A stretch of DNA of 64,000 nt. It comes from Cryptomeria japonica. Taxonomy: Eukaryota > Streptophyta > Pinopsida > Cupressales > Cupressaceae. The stretch lies in NCBI RefSeq assembly GCF_030272615.1, contig NC_081405.1, positions 25,188,272 to 25,252,271 on the forward strand, in the 5' to 3' direction. Within the stretch, counting starts at the first letter, position 1. Each line of letters begins with the position of its first letter. The notes beneath the pieces are model-generated. The model ran no database searches. It was not told the origin of the DNA and saw only the letters and a program-made list of their open reading frames with translations. Shown in pieces: positions 44,380 through 55,890 of the stretch. Position numbers and translations under genes: made by a program.

Positions 44380-47075
44380 TTATTTTATTCCCTTAAAGGA
44401 GGACAAATAGAAGAAAATCCCACTAGGTTGAGAGATAGAAGAGGCCAAGCAATATCCTTTGTAAGACATGGGAGGCAGGACTGAGGCATATATAGGAGGA
44501 ATAGAAGGTGTGAGAAGAATACTAGGTCCATCATGAGATAGAGGAATATCCATAGGCATAGGGCCCTAGGTTTACTCAAGGACATGGTCATCTAATTTTT
44601 CCACTTTTGATAAGATAACAAAAGGATGTCACTTTGAGGCTTAAAGGATCAGGTTGTTTAGGCCAAAAGTAATCAAGGGTGAAATTTCCATGCTTTTTTG
44701 GTGGTTGGTAAAGTCAATGATTAATTCTTATGATAGTACCATTATGAGGGAATTTTAAACATTTATGTATTGTCGAATGGATATATTTCATGGAAGAGAG
44801 CCAAGGATGTCCCAACTTCACATGAAATTGATTGAAGTATGAATAATAGAAAAGGTGACATCTAAGAACTTAGTACCAACCTCAATGGGAAGAGTGATAA
44901 AAATAATAATAAAGAAAGAGAAACCATCATACACCCTAACCATACCTCATATTTATCATAAGTTACTTGATGCAATTATAAGATATAAAGATATTCTTTA
45001 GTTATCATTCACCATACACATTGGATCAAAGAGCACCCCTTGTGAGAGTTTGTCTTTGATCTTCGCAGTGATATATAATGGGCCATCAGGTGCAACAATA
45101 GTCTCAGTGGGATAAAAAGTAATGCATAATTCTTTAGGAGGTGTAGATTTGTCAACAAGATTTACAACATTATTAAATTCAACACCAAGGTCATCGAAAG
45201 AAAAGGAAAGAGGTTCTAACTCAACAACATTAGTAGAGTGAGAAGGAAAAGGATTGGTGAATATTTTGAGGAGCTACAAATTTGTTTCCTTTGTCATTCA
45301 CACCAGCTACAAATATAGTGTTATTATCAATGAAACCTTGAATCCTAAATTCCTCAATGTATAACACTTCTCAATGTCATGGTCAAATTGATGATGATAT
45401 TGACAAAAAGCTTTTTGATCATGGTAGGGTGGAAATGGTTTATAAGTTTCAATTAGTTTGATGGGAGGAAGTTGAAACATGTTATCATTTATCAACCTCG
45501 ACATTATACTATGCAAAGACATAGAAAGAGGAGTTAATCATTTTCTAAAGTATTTGGATAAAGGGGTCAAACTTGAATTCGTGCTTGCCACTTGAGTGTT
45601 GATATTTTCATTTATCTTGATGTAACCTTTGTTAGGTTTAAAATTCATAGATGATTGTTGAGCACCTCATTCTTATCAATCAGAGCCATTGAAGGGGATG
45701 ATTAAATTGAGTCACTTGAAGCTGATAATTGTGAAGTGCACACAATTGCATAAAGGGAGTAAACTTGAAAAATAGAAGCTTATCTCCAATATCCTTTTGT
45801 AAATTAGCAATAAAAATTCTTTGAAAATCATGATTGGGCACAAGCTAATCAATTTGAGAATGCAAATGTTTATATCTACCAATAAAATCAGTCACTTTTT
45901 CTTTAACTCCTAGCTTACAATGAATCAAATCGATCAAAGTAATCATAGGACCAATATTATTTTAAAATTGTTGAATAAAAGAATTATCCAATTGTTGAAA
46001 AGAAGTAATAGCATAAAGAGACAAGGAATAACACCATTTCAAAGCTTTATCTCTAAAGGTTCTAGTAAACAATTTAGCAATAAGTCTTTGGTCATGAGCA
46101 AAATCACTACAGACAGTTTAATTTTTTTTTCAAATGAGTCAAGGTGTCACCTTTTCCATTGTACAATTCCAATTGAGGGACTTCCATATGCTTAGGGGAA
46201 ACCGTACAAAAAATATCATCCGATAATGGGCTCGCTACATCAAATATGGGCACATTAAACTTAGATTGAGCCATGGAAGCCAATTGGTGTTGTAAGGATG
46301 TAATAGTTTAAGATAATTTATTGATGGTTGCTTCAATGGATCAATTGAAATTGGACATATTGGATTGTGATGGAGGAGTAACATTGTTGTAAGTAGGAGG
46401 AGGTTGAGAATAAGGAGGGGAAACATTATGAAATGTTGGTATGGGAGATGGTTGAGATACAAATGGAAGACTCACGAAAGGAGGTATGTAAGAATATTGA
46501 TTAATAGGATTTCCCCCATGACTAACATGTGTAGAAATAATATTTTGTGGGGAAGTAGTCATGATAGAGGATGTAAATCTAGGCACACTAGGCAAGGATG
46601 TAGTCATATGAATGGAATGGTTAACTTGACTAGTGGGTTGAGAATAGCCAAGGACTTCAGCACAACTTTTAAGTGGCATGATATTAGTGTCAACAGTATG
46701 AGAAATGCCACGCAACAAATCCTCACCAACTTTATCACTTTGCGCCATTATTTTTAATCCTTCAATCAAGGGGAGTGCTTCACTTTCTGGGTATTGTTGA
46801 ATCATCCATTGTTGAAGATTTTCAAATTCAATGTCAGTCTTCTCCAATTGGTCAATAGTAACCCTAGTTAGTGATCCATCCACATCATGATAAGTATGAG
46901 GAGAATGGGAATAAATGATGTCATTTGTTGGGTTAGAGGAAGCACCAACATTCTCATGGAACAAGTTATCCAATGGAGCCTTCATATCCTTAGTGTCTAA
47001 ACCTTGGGAAGCCTTAAGTCTATAACTTCTTCTCACAAGAATATTGTATATAAGACTAAGGGTAACAAAACTCAT
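44380..47075 (-). pseudogene. G3 Gag-zinc finger-protease polyprotein, decayed
   Basis: The ATG at 47075 (MSFVTLSLIYNILVRRS) aligns with the G2 start. The first 245 residues are open to 46341, with ASQGLDTKDM and SEALPLIEGL shared with G2. A capsid remnant (PQLELYNGKGDTLTHLK near 46170, then FQRIFIANLQKDI near 45820) is broken by many stops. The zinc finger CQYHHQFDHDIEKCYTLRN is at about 45410-45350. A protease remnant has GVLFDPMCMVN near 45030 in place of D-S/T-G. A Pro-rich segment (PLSHDGPSILLTPS) lies near 44540. This is the same layout as G2 without pol. Confidence 0.85.
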
Positions 47076-47423
47076 GCACAAAGGAGGGAAATTTGAATGC
47101 AAAAGTTGAAAACTATTATTAAACAATGCATTTTTTAATAAAAAAAATTGATTAGCCAAGAAATTAAACAATGTGAATAATGAATTTGAACAATAAATGC
47201 TTTTGAAATAATGCATAACATGTCATAATGATTAGATCTAAAAATACACTTAAAAAAATATGCAACCCACAAGTTAATTTTAGAATTATAAACTAGGTAT
47301 TTTGTGAATTTAACATCTAAATTTATGTAATTCAATTGAAAATAAAATCTATGAGTGCAAATTGAACTTGAAAATGTATACACAATTAGATCTGAGACAA
47401 TAAATTAGAATTAAGCATGAAAG

Positions 47424-47438
47424 ATGTCGGGTTCACCA
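47424..47438 (-). other. Primer-binding site of G3
   Basis: Minus strand TGGTGAACCCGACAT, three bases from the LTR end. The first 13 bases equal those of G1. Confidence 0.75.
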
Positions 47439-47441
47439 AAA

Positions 47442-48652
47442 TGTAATGGTGTAATTTGAAATTAGGGTCAAATTAGGATAATAAAACCACTAACAATCCC
47501 AAATTAACCAAAACATGGGGAAATGGGGATGAACTTAATAGATCTAGTCTTAATCCAAATATGGAAAGGGCTAAGATTGCTATTAGATTCATTGGTTTGG
47601 TGATGTATCCCTCTTTTTGTGTTGGGATTGAATGTAAGTTGTGAAATTAGTGCACAATAGGTGATAATTGAAGCAAAAGTCACAAACAGTCATCTACAGA
47701 GATCTCACAAAACCACCAACATAGATCTGGGCAAAATATGTCTAGAACCTATTCTCATAATTTTGGCCTAATTTTCCAAGTTCAAGTAGTACAGATTCAT
47801 CTTGGTCCTCTAAATTTTTTGTCAATGAAAGCTAAACCTATTCGTCACTATCTACTCTGTTGGAATACCCAAGTATAGCTTTGCATCTATTTTCTGCACA
47901 CACAAAAAAAGAGAAATTTGTTGACAATAGGGGTTTTCCTTAGGTCAATCCCTGATTTTGAAATTAACCATGAAATTGAATTGATAAATGTAATGAGAGA
48001 GTGTAATAAAACACCCTCCTTTTGAGGGAAAGGTTGAACTTGAAATGTAATGTTTGAAACCACAATGTTTACCTTGATGAAGTTTCATTTGCCTTCACAC
48101 AAAGCTTTTAGGGTTTCATGTATAATAACTTCATAAAACATTGATCATGCATGCCATCTTCAATACGTGAACTTGAATTCACTTCTACTCAATGCTTGAT
48201 GAATGACTGATTACTTGCTCACTTGAATTGAATTTTGCCAAAGTGTAATTAAGGTCTCGATTGAGGTGTTGAAATTAGGTTTCAAATGAGAGGGGTAAAC
48301 CTCCTTTTATACTTCAGTACCTGAAAACAAATTAAATTTATGGAATAGGCCAACACGAGATCCAAATTATTTCTCCTTTGTGATGACCATTGTGAGGCCC
48401 CAAAATAGGGCCTAATTAAGAGGACCAGGGCATGATACACCTTATTTCTTATTTAGGACTAGGTAATACCATGCCCTAGTCCTGAAAATCAGGACTCCAT
48501 AATGAGGGGAGGATAGAGAAGGTATTGAGAATGTAGGGTAGATAGGTGGTGTGAGCAGAATCAACATTGTAATTAGGCCTCAGAAGCCGAAGCACCAAAG
48601 TGAGTTCTAGGTGAGGATAAAATTGTAAGCGAGTGCAATTTAGGATGCTACA
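47442..48652 (-). repeat. G3 5' LTR (1211 bp)
   Basis: The plus strand runs TGTAATGG to GATGCTACA. It has the TATA box TATAAAAGG (minus, 48303-48311). It is followed by caaag. Confidence 0.88.
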
Positions 48653-49689
48653 CAAAGCATATGAGATTACAGTATCAATATGATTGAACTGTAGAGAACC
48701 ACATCCTTTGATATGTTGATTATAGTTAACTTTTAATACACATCTGAAAATGCCTTCATTACTACTCAACTAAAACCTTCAAACTTCCACAATATCACTC
48801 AAACACTTCACATGCATCTTGAACTTAATCCTCCAACCTGATTTCATCCTTTATATACCATTCATAATCAAAATATCAATTAGGTCAACCTAATTTGATG
48901 CAATATGTAGATATAAACAATCAAACCAAAAATAATCGTCAAGGCAATGTGAAAGGTAGAATGAGGCGTATGAACCATCACACCATGTCAACACACCTTC
49001 CTATCCATCCCAAATCAATGCTTGTAGTTTTGTACACTACCACATGAACTAAAAATACCATAGGTCAACTCAAAGAGAAGAACTATTAATGCCCATTGAC
49101 CAAACTAACTTAAAACATGATGTGGAGCACCAAAAACACTTTTAGATATACCACATAGCATCATCAGACACCAACATAGCTAAACCATCAAACCACACCA
49201 TCAAAATATTGAAGGCAAAGGAATGCAATATACTCCTGCAAAATCTCCTTCCTTGCCACTTACCATAGCCACAAATGGACAAGGCTTGAATACTAGTCGT
49301 GGCTTCAAACACATATAAACAAAAAATGGTGTAGTTATTTTGCACCCCACAAACTAAAATTGATAACCTAGGGTTTGTAAAAAAAGCCTTGAATCACACT
49401 ATCACACCAAAAAACTCTTTCACACTAACTATCCCTTGAATTCACAAGATCATGTGTGATAAAAAAGAATTTGAAAATCCAAATTATTTGTTGCATCCAC
49501 CAACTTAGGGTTTTTTGACATAAATATATTTTACCATTACACTTCAAAAAGTTGATACTTTGTTTTATGAGAAATCTCAAACATCTTTGTTGACCACCAC
49601 ACACATCCAAAATGCTCTGAAAATGCCTTCACAACATCTACCATGCTAAAAATAATTTAGCAACCAAACCGCAAGCGAGTTCATAAGGT
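48653..49689 (-). repeat. Copia E 3' LTR, right piece, and adjoining interior
   Basis: From CAAAGCATATGAGATTA to about 48875 it matches 51241-51447 of the partner LTR. Beyond that the partner is cut, so the inner LTR edge is unknown; I saw no clear polypurine tract. The rest to 49689 has no recognised gene. Confidence 0.55.
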
Positions 49690-50830
49690 CTTCAATCAAT
49701 TCTCCCCTCAGATAGTGCATATTAACTAGTTTTCAGAGGAACTATTTGCACCATCAATAGGTATAGATCCATCCATTGCCTTTCCTTCCACATTCTCATC
49801 ATATTTCTTCACCCATGTCTTCTACATCTTCTCCTTTGTGTCTTTAATGTCAACCTTCTTTTTCAAAGCAGAGGTCTTCTCATTCTTTCCTTCGCAAAAC
49901 CTAGCAATGTGTCCTAATTTATTGCAATTCTAACAAGTCAGACCTTGTTATGGACCATTTCTATTCCTTTTGATAGTGGACCTACACTCAATATCCTTGT
50001 TCCCAAATTTTTTGCAAGCATAGCAATATCCATTGAAAGATTGAGCATTTCTACCATAGTTTGTATTCACATATCCATTCCATACCATCCTACTTTTGCA
50101 CTCATTTTCCTCATGTCTAAACTTATTGCAAGAGTAGCATTGACCATTAAATGACCGAGATATGATTTGACTTATATATTCACTAGCTCTATGTCCAAAC
50201 TTATTGCATGAAAATAGTTACCATTAAAAGATGATGAATACCTGGTTTGAGCAAGAGGAGGCTTCCTAAAATTCTTCTTGTTCCAGACTAGAATTAAACC
50301 TTTTTGATCTTCAATAGTCTTATTCATTTCATCCTTGACCATTTCCTTTCCTTTATCCTCTTTGTTGGGAGTCTTATAACATTCACCTTTTTCAAAACCA
50401 AGCCCACCTTTGTCTTTAGAATGCTTATGAACACTTATCATCACATCAAGCATTTCATTGTTGCCTTTAAGCTTCGGGATCTTATAAATTTGTTCTTTTA
50501 CTTCTTTCAACTCTTTCCTCAACATGATCACTTCTTCTCCAAGTTTTATACATTCTTTGGATTTGATATGTAGCTTTGTTTCAAAATCATCAATGATCTT
50601 CTTTCCATCTTCAACTTGCTTTCTCAGATAACCAATGTATTATTCTTCTTTCTTGTTACTTTCTCTACTTTCATCCAAATCAACAAGAGCACATCTCAAT
50701 TCTCCTTCCATATCCACTACAACTTCAGTGTCTCATTCATGTTGTTTCATTTCATCCAAATATTTCTTAGATTCAAATATTGTGTTCAAATCCTAAATTT
50801 ACCTCAATTGTTAGACTATTTCTTTAGGAA
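49690..50830 (-). pseudogene. Copia E Gag remnant with repeated zinc knuckles
   Basis: Minus-strand reading gives a Lys/Glu-rich, coiled-coil-like segment (MLRKELKEVKEQIYKIP near 50520). Several short Cys motifs follow between 50160 and 49880: CYSCNKFRHEENEC, CYACKKFGNKDIEC and a fuller CNKLGHIARFCEG. These resemble CCHC knuckles of copia Gag, some with His lost. Stops interrupt the frame. No protease or RT follows. Confidence 0.6.
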
Positions 50831-50835
50831 CCTCC

Positions 50836-50846
50836 CTCTGATACCA
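50836..50846 (-). other. Primer-binding site of copia E (initiator tRNA-Met type)
   Basis: Minus strand TGGTATCAGAG, the standard plant primer-binding site complementary to the 3' end of initiator methionine tRNA, four bases from the LTR. Confidence 0.85.
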
Positions 50847-50849
50847 ATT

Positions 50850-51447
50850 TTTAAACACTTCTAGATGCTAAGAGGGGGGTGAATCAGAATATATTAAAAC
50901 TTAACCAAATTAACCAATCAATTATTATTCATTCCATTTACCACGTGCAAAAGTAAAGAACTATAAAACACAATAGCAATCACATACAAACACCAAGATT
51001 TGAAGTGGAAAATTCAATGAGGGAAAAACCATGATGAGAACTATCTCACTATATAAAAAATAGGTTACAACATTTTACACTCAAGGCCAAGGAAGCTCAC
51101 TTCTCTTGAAATGGACTTGCAAAACTAAGACGCATAACCTCGGGGAAAGATACAAGGGACTTGCATTACTAAGATGCACAATCCCAAGGCAAGATATAAT
51201 AGAGACTTGCAGACGCTAATCACTTCTTCAGGTCAAGATACAAAGCATATGAGATTATAGTATCAATATGATTAAATTATAGAGAACTGCATCCTCTACT
51301 ATGTTGGTTATAGTCCACTATTATTACATATCTGAAACTACCTTCATTATTGCTCAACTTACTTACGCACCTTCGCAGTTACACAATATCACTCAAACAC
51401 TTCACATATATCTTGTACTTAATCCTCCAAACTGATTTCATCCTTAA
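50850..51447 (-). repeat. Copia E 5' LTR, truncated; holds the empty G3 target site
   Basis: It aligns with 34952-35354 joined to 48653-48875. At 51241-51245 a single caaag stands where G3 lies in the other copy. It is cut at 51447 where LTR C starts. Confidence 0.75.
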
Positions 51448-52779
51448 TATGTGCTCAAGCAGGTGAACCAGTATGCACCGGTATGAAGATTGGAAGCAAT
51501 TATGGTCAACTGGGATGGAGTGGACCGGTGTTGGGGTTCACTAAGTGTAACTACTAGTTGGTAGTCTGAGTTCAGTTCTAGGGTTTCCAGTTTGGCTTGT
51601 GCAGTGCAACCGATGATGTTTTGTGATGAGTTAGTTAAGAACAAGGATAAGGATCAAGATGCAATGTCAACTGTGTGCACGTGAAGGTTTTCTTTGAGGA
51701 TCTTGCGCGTGAAGACCGAATGCATTGAATGTCTACCTCGATAATGTGCATTTTTCTTAGCAGTATGTGAAAAGCGCGTGATGGGTTACCATTTTCCAGA
51801 TGCGGTGAAGATTGGATGATGCAGAATGACTTGAGATCTATTTTAGATTGTTTTATTCTATGTAATGTATTTGATGGTCAGGATTGGACTGCTTGTAATT
51901 GTAAACCTAAAATGTTTAGGGTTTAAGGTTTATGCTACCGACCTAATTGTTGCCTATAAGGTCGATGATTTTTTATATTGTAATTATTGGCAAAAGTTAT
52001 TTTTGTGTCCACATGTTGGAGATTTGATACTTGCCAAACCAAAGTGAGGAATCTACAGAGTGTGATTGCAGAAGAGAGGAATTGAAAAGGATTTGCCTTA
52101 GCAAGGAGTGTTGTTATTAGATCAGAGTTTTACCTATTGTCTTCTAACCATTTCAACAGAAGGTAAATCCCTTGACAGGGTATCTTTAACAGGCTTTGTT
52201 GTAAATCCTCTAACCAAGTGGCTCAAGTTAATTGAGTTATTTAAATCCTCTAGCGAGGTAACCTTTAACAGGGTTTCAACCTTTAACAAGGTATATAGCC
52301 ATCCTTTAACCAATTGATCCTTAACTGGATCAGATCCTAACAAGACCTTATTGTAAAATATTTAACCAGACTAGGCTCCTAACAGAGTGGACTTCAAAAG
52401 AGTTCACAAACAAGCTTGTGGGTACTCATCCCCACCATGGTTTTTCCCATTTGGGTTTCCACGTGAAAAATATATGTGTTATGGGTCGTGAGTTTTTCAT
52501 GTGCTGATTGAGTGGTTTTTTATTAAGTTAGATATGCATGCATTGCCTAATGGTTGTGGTTTTTATTGGTACAACTCATGCATGATTAAACTAGTGAAGT
52601 AGCTATCAAGATTTGAGATATGTTGAATGTTGTCTGGATTATTTTTGTTTAACCGATATTGCTATGGTTAAGTACAGTGGTGAAGACAACCGGTTATCTA
52701 TGTTTTGATTTTCCAAAGTATCAGAGAATTTTTTTGTGTGTATTGATTCACCCTCCCCCCCCTCTTAGTACCGATTAGG
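51448..52779 (+). repeat. Copia LTR C, truncated at both ends
   Basis: It matches LTR A from its position of about 110 onward: TGAACCAGTATG, TTGGTAGTCT, the CCCCACCATGGTTTTTCCC block near 52430 and a C-rich end near 52752. The first 100 bp or so and the last bases are missing. No coding part adjoins it. Confidence 0.8.
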
Positions 52780-52781
52780 AC

Positions 52782-53870
52782 TATTAGGACCCGGAGGCAA
52801 CTAAGAGGGGGGGTGAATCAGTTGTCAACTAATTTCAACCTAATATAACTTAATCAAACTTGATACTTAACACCGGTAAACCAAACTTAATGACAGTTGA
52901 CAGATTAGTAGTTAATACAAATACCAGTGAAACTTAATGCATATAACAGAAAGAGAAACAACAACCACAACACGTAACACGGAGATTTGTACGTGGAAAC
53001 CCTATAAAGGGAAAAACCACGGTGGAAAACCTTACCCACAATTAGATGATACTACTGCAGATAGTATGTGTATACAAATGGGGTCTGCACATGCAGAAAG
53101 GCCAACCACCTAGAGCTCACTGCTCAATCACAAAATAGGAGTCACACTGACTACAATTGGATGATTAAATCCAATGATAATGTACTACTCAAAGTAGCAT
53201 CTCCAATGTTGGATTCAGTACCGGTTTAGCTCTGATAATCTCCTTCTCTATGGTCTTCTCATATGATCTTCAATATTCGCACATACCATGTTACAATACC
53301 ATAACCATAGACCATCTCTTTGTTATATATCTTCCTTACTTACATCATCTCACAAATGAGATCTTACATATATACCAAAACCTAAGACCAAATGTGTAGG
53401 TCAGCTAATAAAGAATATTACAATTAAATCAATTACAGATAAGTCAAGATGTGATGCATCATGTCGGCTCAATACAATTACAACAATAGCCAATTGATTA
53501 AATCATCTCCATAACATGTCATGCTGATCTGGAATAGATAATGCATGTCGGTCCATAACCTAGACCAAGTTGCTGGTAACAGCAAATATGTCAACCCGAC
53601 TAGACCAATAACCAAAATACCAAAACCAAGTGTCCAAACCATGTCTTCGACATAACCAAGTGATCTCCAGATGATAACAAGTCATCCTTAGTGCCGGTGA
53701 ATAATATAACCTGCTGATGAACAATATATTGGTGATTGTGCATAAGTCACTCAACTTGTCGGTGAACATAATGTGTCAGTTCAACATAACCAAAGATCTC
53801 CAGAAGGATAAGTGTTGATAAGTGTTGACATCAATGACAAAACCAATGCAACACATCCATAATACAAACA
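52782..53870 (-). repeat. 3' LTR of copia D (1089 bp)
   Basis: Plus strand from TATTAGGACCC (TG mutated to TA) to AATACAAACA. It has AAGAGGGGGGGTGAATCA and GGGAAAAACCACGGTGG. Nearly the same length as the solo LTR 19205-20291, with similar start and end. Confidence 0.85.
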
Positions 53871-53887
53871 ATCTCCCCCTTTGGCAT
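53871..53887 (-). other. Polypurine tract of copia D
   Basis: Minus strand ATGCCAAAGGGGGAGAT directly before the LTR, matching copia A. Confidence 0.85.
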
Positions 53888-54244
53888 TGATGGCAACACA
53901 AGATGGAAAAACATCTAAGTGCCAAAACAAAATGCCAAAAACCAAAACCCAACAATCTCTAAAATAGTTCAATACCAGAAATCAAAATACAAATGCAAAG
54001 AGTATATATCACTCCCCCAATAAGTAATCTCTCCCCAAAGGATAATGTTTGTTTTTTCATAGATATCTCTCCCCCTTTGACATCAAATGCCAAAGAAATA
54101 CAAATACTAGATAAAACCAATTCATAGAACCAATTACAATAACCAATTGTTATAACCAACTACTCCCCTTGAGAAGTAGCTCTCCTCCATCAAAGCCAAA
54201 AAAATGTTTCTCTTTAAATTATGTCAGTTTGATGCCAATCATCA

Positions 54245-55249
54245 GCTGTCTAAGTCTCTATCAATGAGGGTATAACCCCAAGCTGCTCTTTGAGATGTTC
54301 AAAAGCTTCCTTAGGTAAAGGCTTAGTAAAGATATCTGCAATCTGCTCTTTAGTATTCACATAAACTAATTTCACTTCTTTTGCTTCAACATTCTCTTTC
54401 AGAAAATTATATTTGATAGAAACATGTTTAGTTTTAGAGTGAAATACTGGATTCTTAGATATATCAATTGCTGTTGAATTATCACAATAAATGATTATAA
54501 GATCTTTTCATTTTACCTTTATGTCCATAATACCTGAGTACAATTAGTTGTTGTTGCAACATATTCTGATTTTGCTTTTGATAATGATGTACAAGTCTAT
54601 TTCTTGCTCAGCCATGAAATCAATCTTCTACCAAGAAAGAATGCCTCGTCGATGGTGCTCTTTCTATCATCTACATCTCCTACCCAATTAGCATCAGTGT
54701 ATGCACATAGATCAAAATTTTCATCTTTAGGATACCATAAACCAAGATTTGTTGTGCCTTGTAGATATCGGAAAATCCTTTTCACAGTTGATTCATGATT
54801 TTCTCTAGGATTAATCTAAAATCTTGAAACAATACACACTGCATTCATTATATCAGGTCTTGTTTGTGTCAAATACAATAAACCTCCAATCAAAGATTTG
54901 TATCTTGTCGGTTTAATAGGAATTGAATCATCCTTCAATGTCAATTTATCAGTCGTAGTCATAGAAGTACTTACCGGTTTAGAGTTTTCCATACCAAATT
55001 TCTTCAATAGTTCCTTCAAGTACTTTGTTTGACATATGAATATACCTTTATCAGTCTGTGAAAACTGCAATCCTAAAAAGAATTTTATCTCCCCAATCAT
55101 AGACATTTCAAATTCTTCCTACAATCTTATTAGCAAAGTCTTTACACAATCCATCTTCTCCTCCAAAAATGATGTCATCAACAAAAACTTCAATAACCAA
55201 GATGTCTTCATTAGTCACTTTGAAATATAAGTTGATGTTAGCATTACCT
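54245..55249 (-). pseudogene. Copia D pol remnant: C-terminal RT and RNase H
   Basis: Minus-strand order: EVFVDDIIFGGEDG near 55190 (RT catalytic motif), IGEIKFFLGLQ near 55095, TRPDIMNAVCIVSRF near 54830, then RNase H with YTDANWVGDVDDRKST near 54680. A decayed tail follows with TKPLPKE- and GVIPS-type motifs, ending near 54250. A frameshift near 55120, a stop at 54815 and one after WLSKK at about 54597 break it. Identity is sure, function lost. Confidence 0.9.
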
Positions 55250-55890
55250 CACTAGTACATTCGGAGCTAATTTCTGATGGTCGATTGTTGGATTTGCAAC
55301 TAATTTTCGTCGGAGTGCCAACAAAAGGAGTCGTCGAAAACTCATCATCGGATTTGTTGATGATGCCCTAACCATTGGAAATATGACAATCCCATGGACT
55401 CTGTCGACAGTGGGCATGATCGCTCTTTCGGTCAAAAAAGTTGTCGGACATGCAGCATCCCCATCAGATGCTTTAATAGATTTTATCGCAAAGCCGATGG
55501 TAATTTGGAACTTTGCACTGATGGTGATGTTGTTTGTCTGACACTTGTGTCATCGGTCCATTCAGAGGCATCGACGACCATTTGACTACGAAGTACCGTC
55601 GCACATATAGCATCCTCATCAGATGTTTGTGTGGTTTGAGCCAGAAGTGCGATGACTCCAGAACATTTCACCAACGAGAATGTTGTATGTCCGCCAATTT
55701 CATCGTCGGTGGAAAGCTTGGTATTTGTCATAATTCCAACGATGATAATATTTTTATCAAAAAAAATTATTATTATCCAGTCATTGATATGTACAGCGAA
55801 TGATATTCTATCCCTACCACCTACTAGTAGGAGGCATAGGTTTGAGGCTAATATGAGGTGCATGGTTTCAGGCTAATATGATCACGCGTA

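Larger units (their letters stand above)
35355..48652 (-). mobile_element. Gypsy element G3, minus strand: Gag-only, pol-less, inserted in copia E
   Basis: LTRs at 35355-36519 and 47442-48652 are related along their length. Interior order on the minus strand: primer-binding site, Gag, zinc finger, protease remnant, Pro-rich tail, foreign block, ORF-X, polypurine tract. Flanks are aaaag (35350-35354) and caaag (48653-48657), a 4/5 target duplication. The uninterrupted paralog at 51241-51245 has a single caaag. No RT or integrase was seen. The LTRs are visibly more diverged than those of G1, so it is older. Confidence 0.85.
34952..51447 (-). mobile_element. Copia element E, minus strand, split by gypsy G3
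   Basis: Two related LTRs in minus orientation lie at 34952-35354 plus 48653 onward, and at 50850-51447. Both carry GAGGGGGGGTGAATTA/C near the end and GGGAAAAACCATGRTGAG. A primer-binding site for initiator tRNA-Met sits next to the second LTR. A Gag-like remnant follows on the minus strand. The first LTR is interrupted at 35354/48653 by G3; the second is cut at 51447 by LTR C. No pol was seen. Confidence 0.7.
52782..55249 (-). mobile_element. Copia element D, minus strand, 3' part, broken by the CACTA-like insertion
   Basis: Contains an LTR, a polypurine tract and the RNase H and C-terminal RT coding region on the minus strand. The RT sequence stops abruptly at about 55249 where CACTAGTA begins. 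The N-terminal pol and 5' LTR are not in the window, consistent with an insertion longer than 8.7 kb. Confidence 0.85.

Noticed and set aside
54597-55106. Considered as an intact copia gene
   Set aside because: RNase H and RT parts are separated by a stop and frameshift, and the N-terminal half is missing.
55250-55270. Considered CACTAGTA as chance
   Set aside because: Kept as a moderate-confidence call because it falls exactly at the RT break and is followed by subterminal-type repeats; the short match alone would not suffice.
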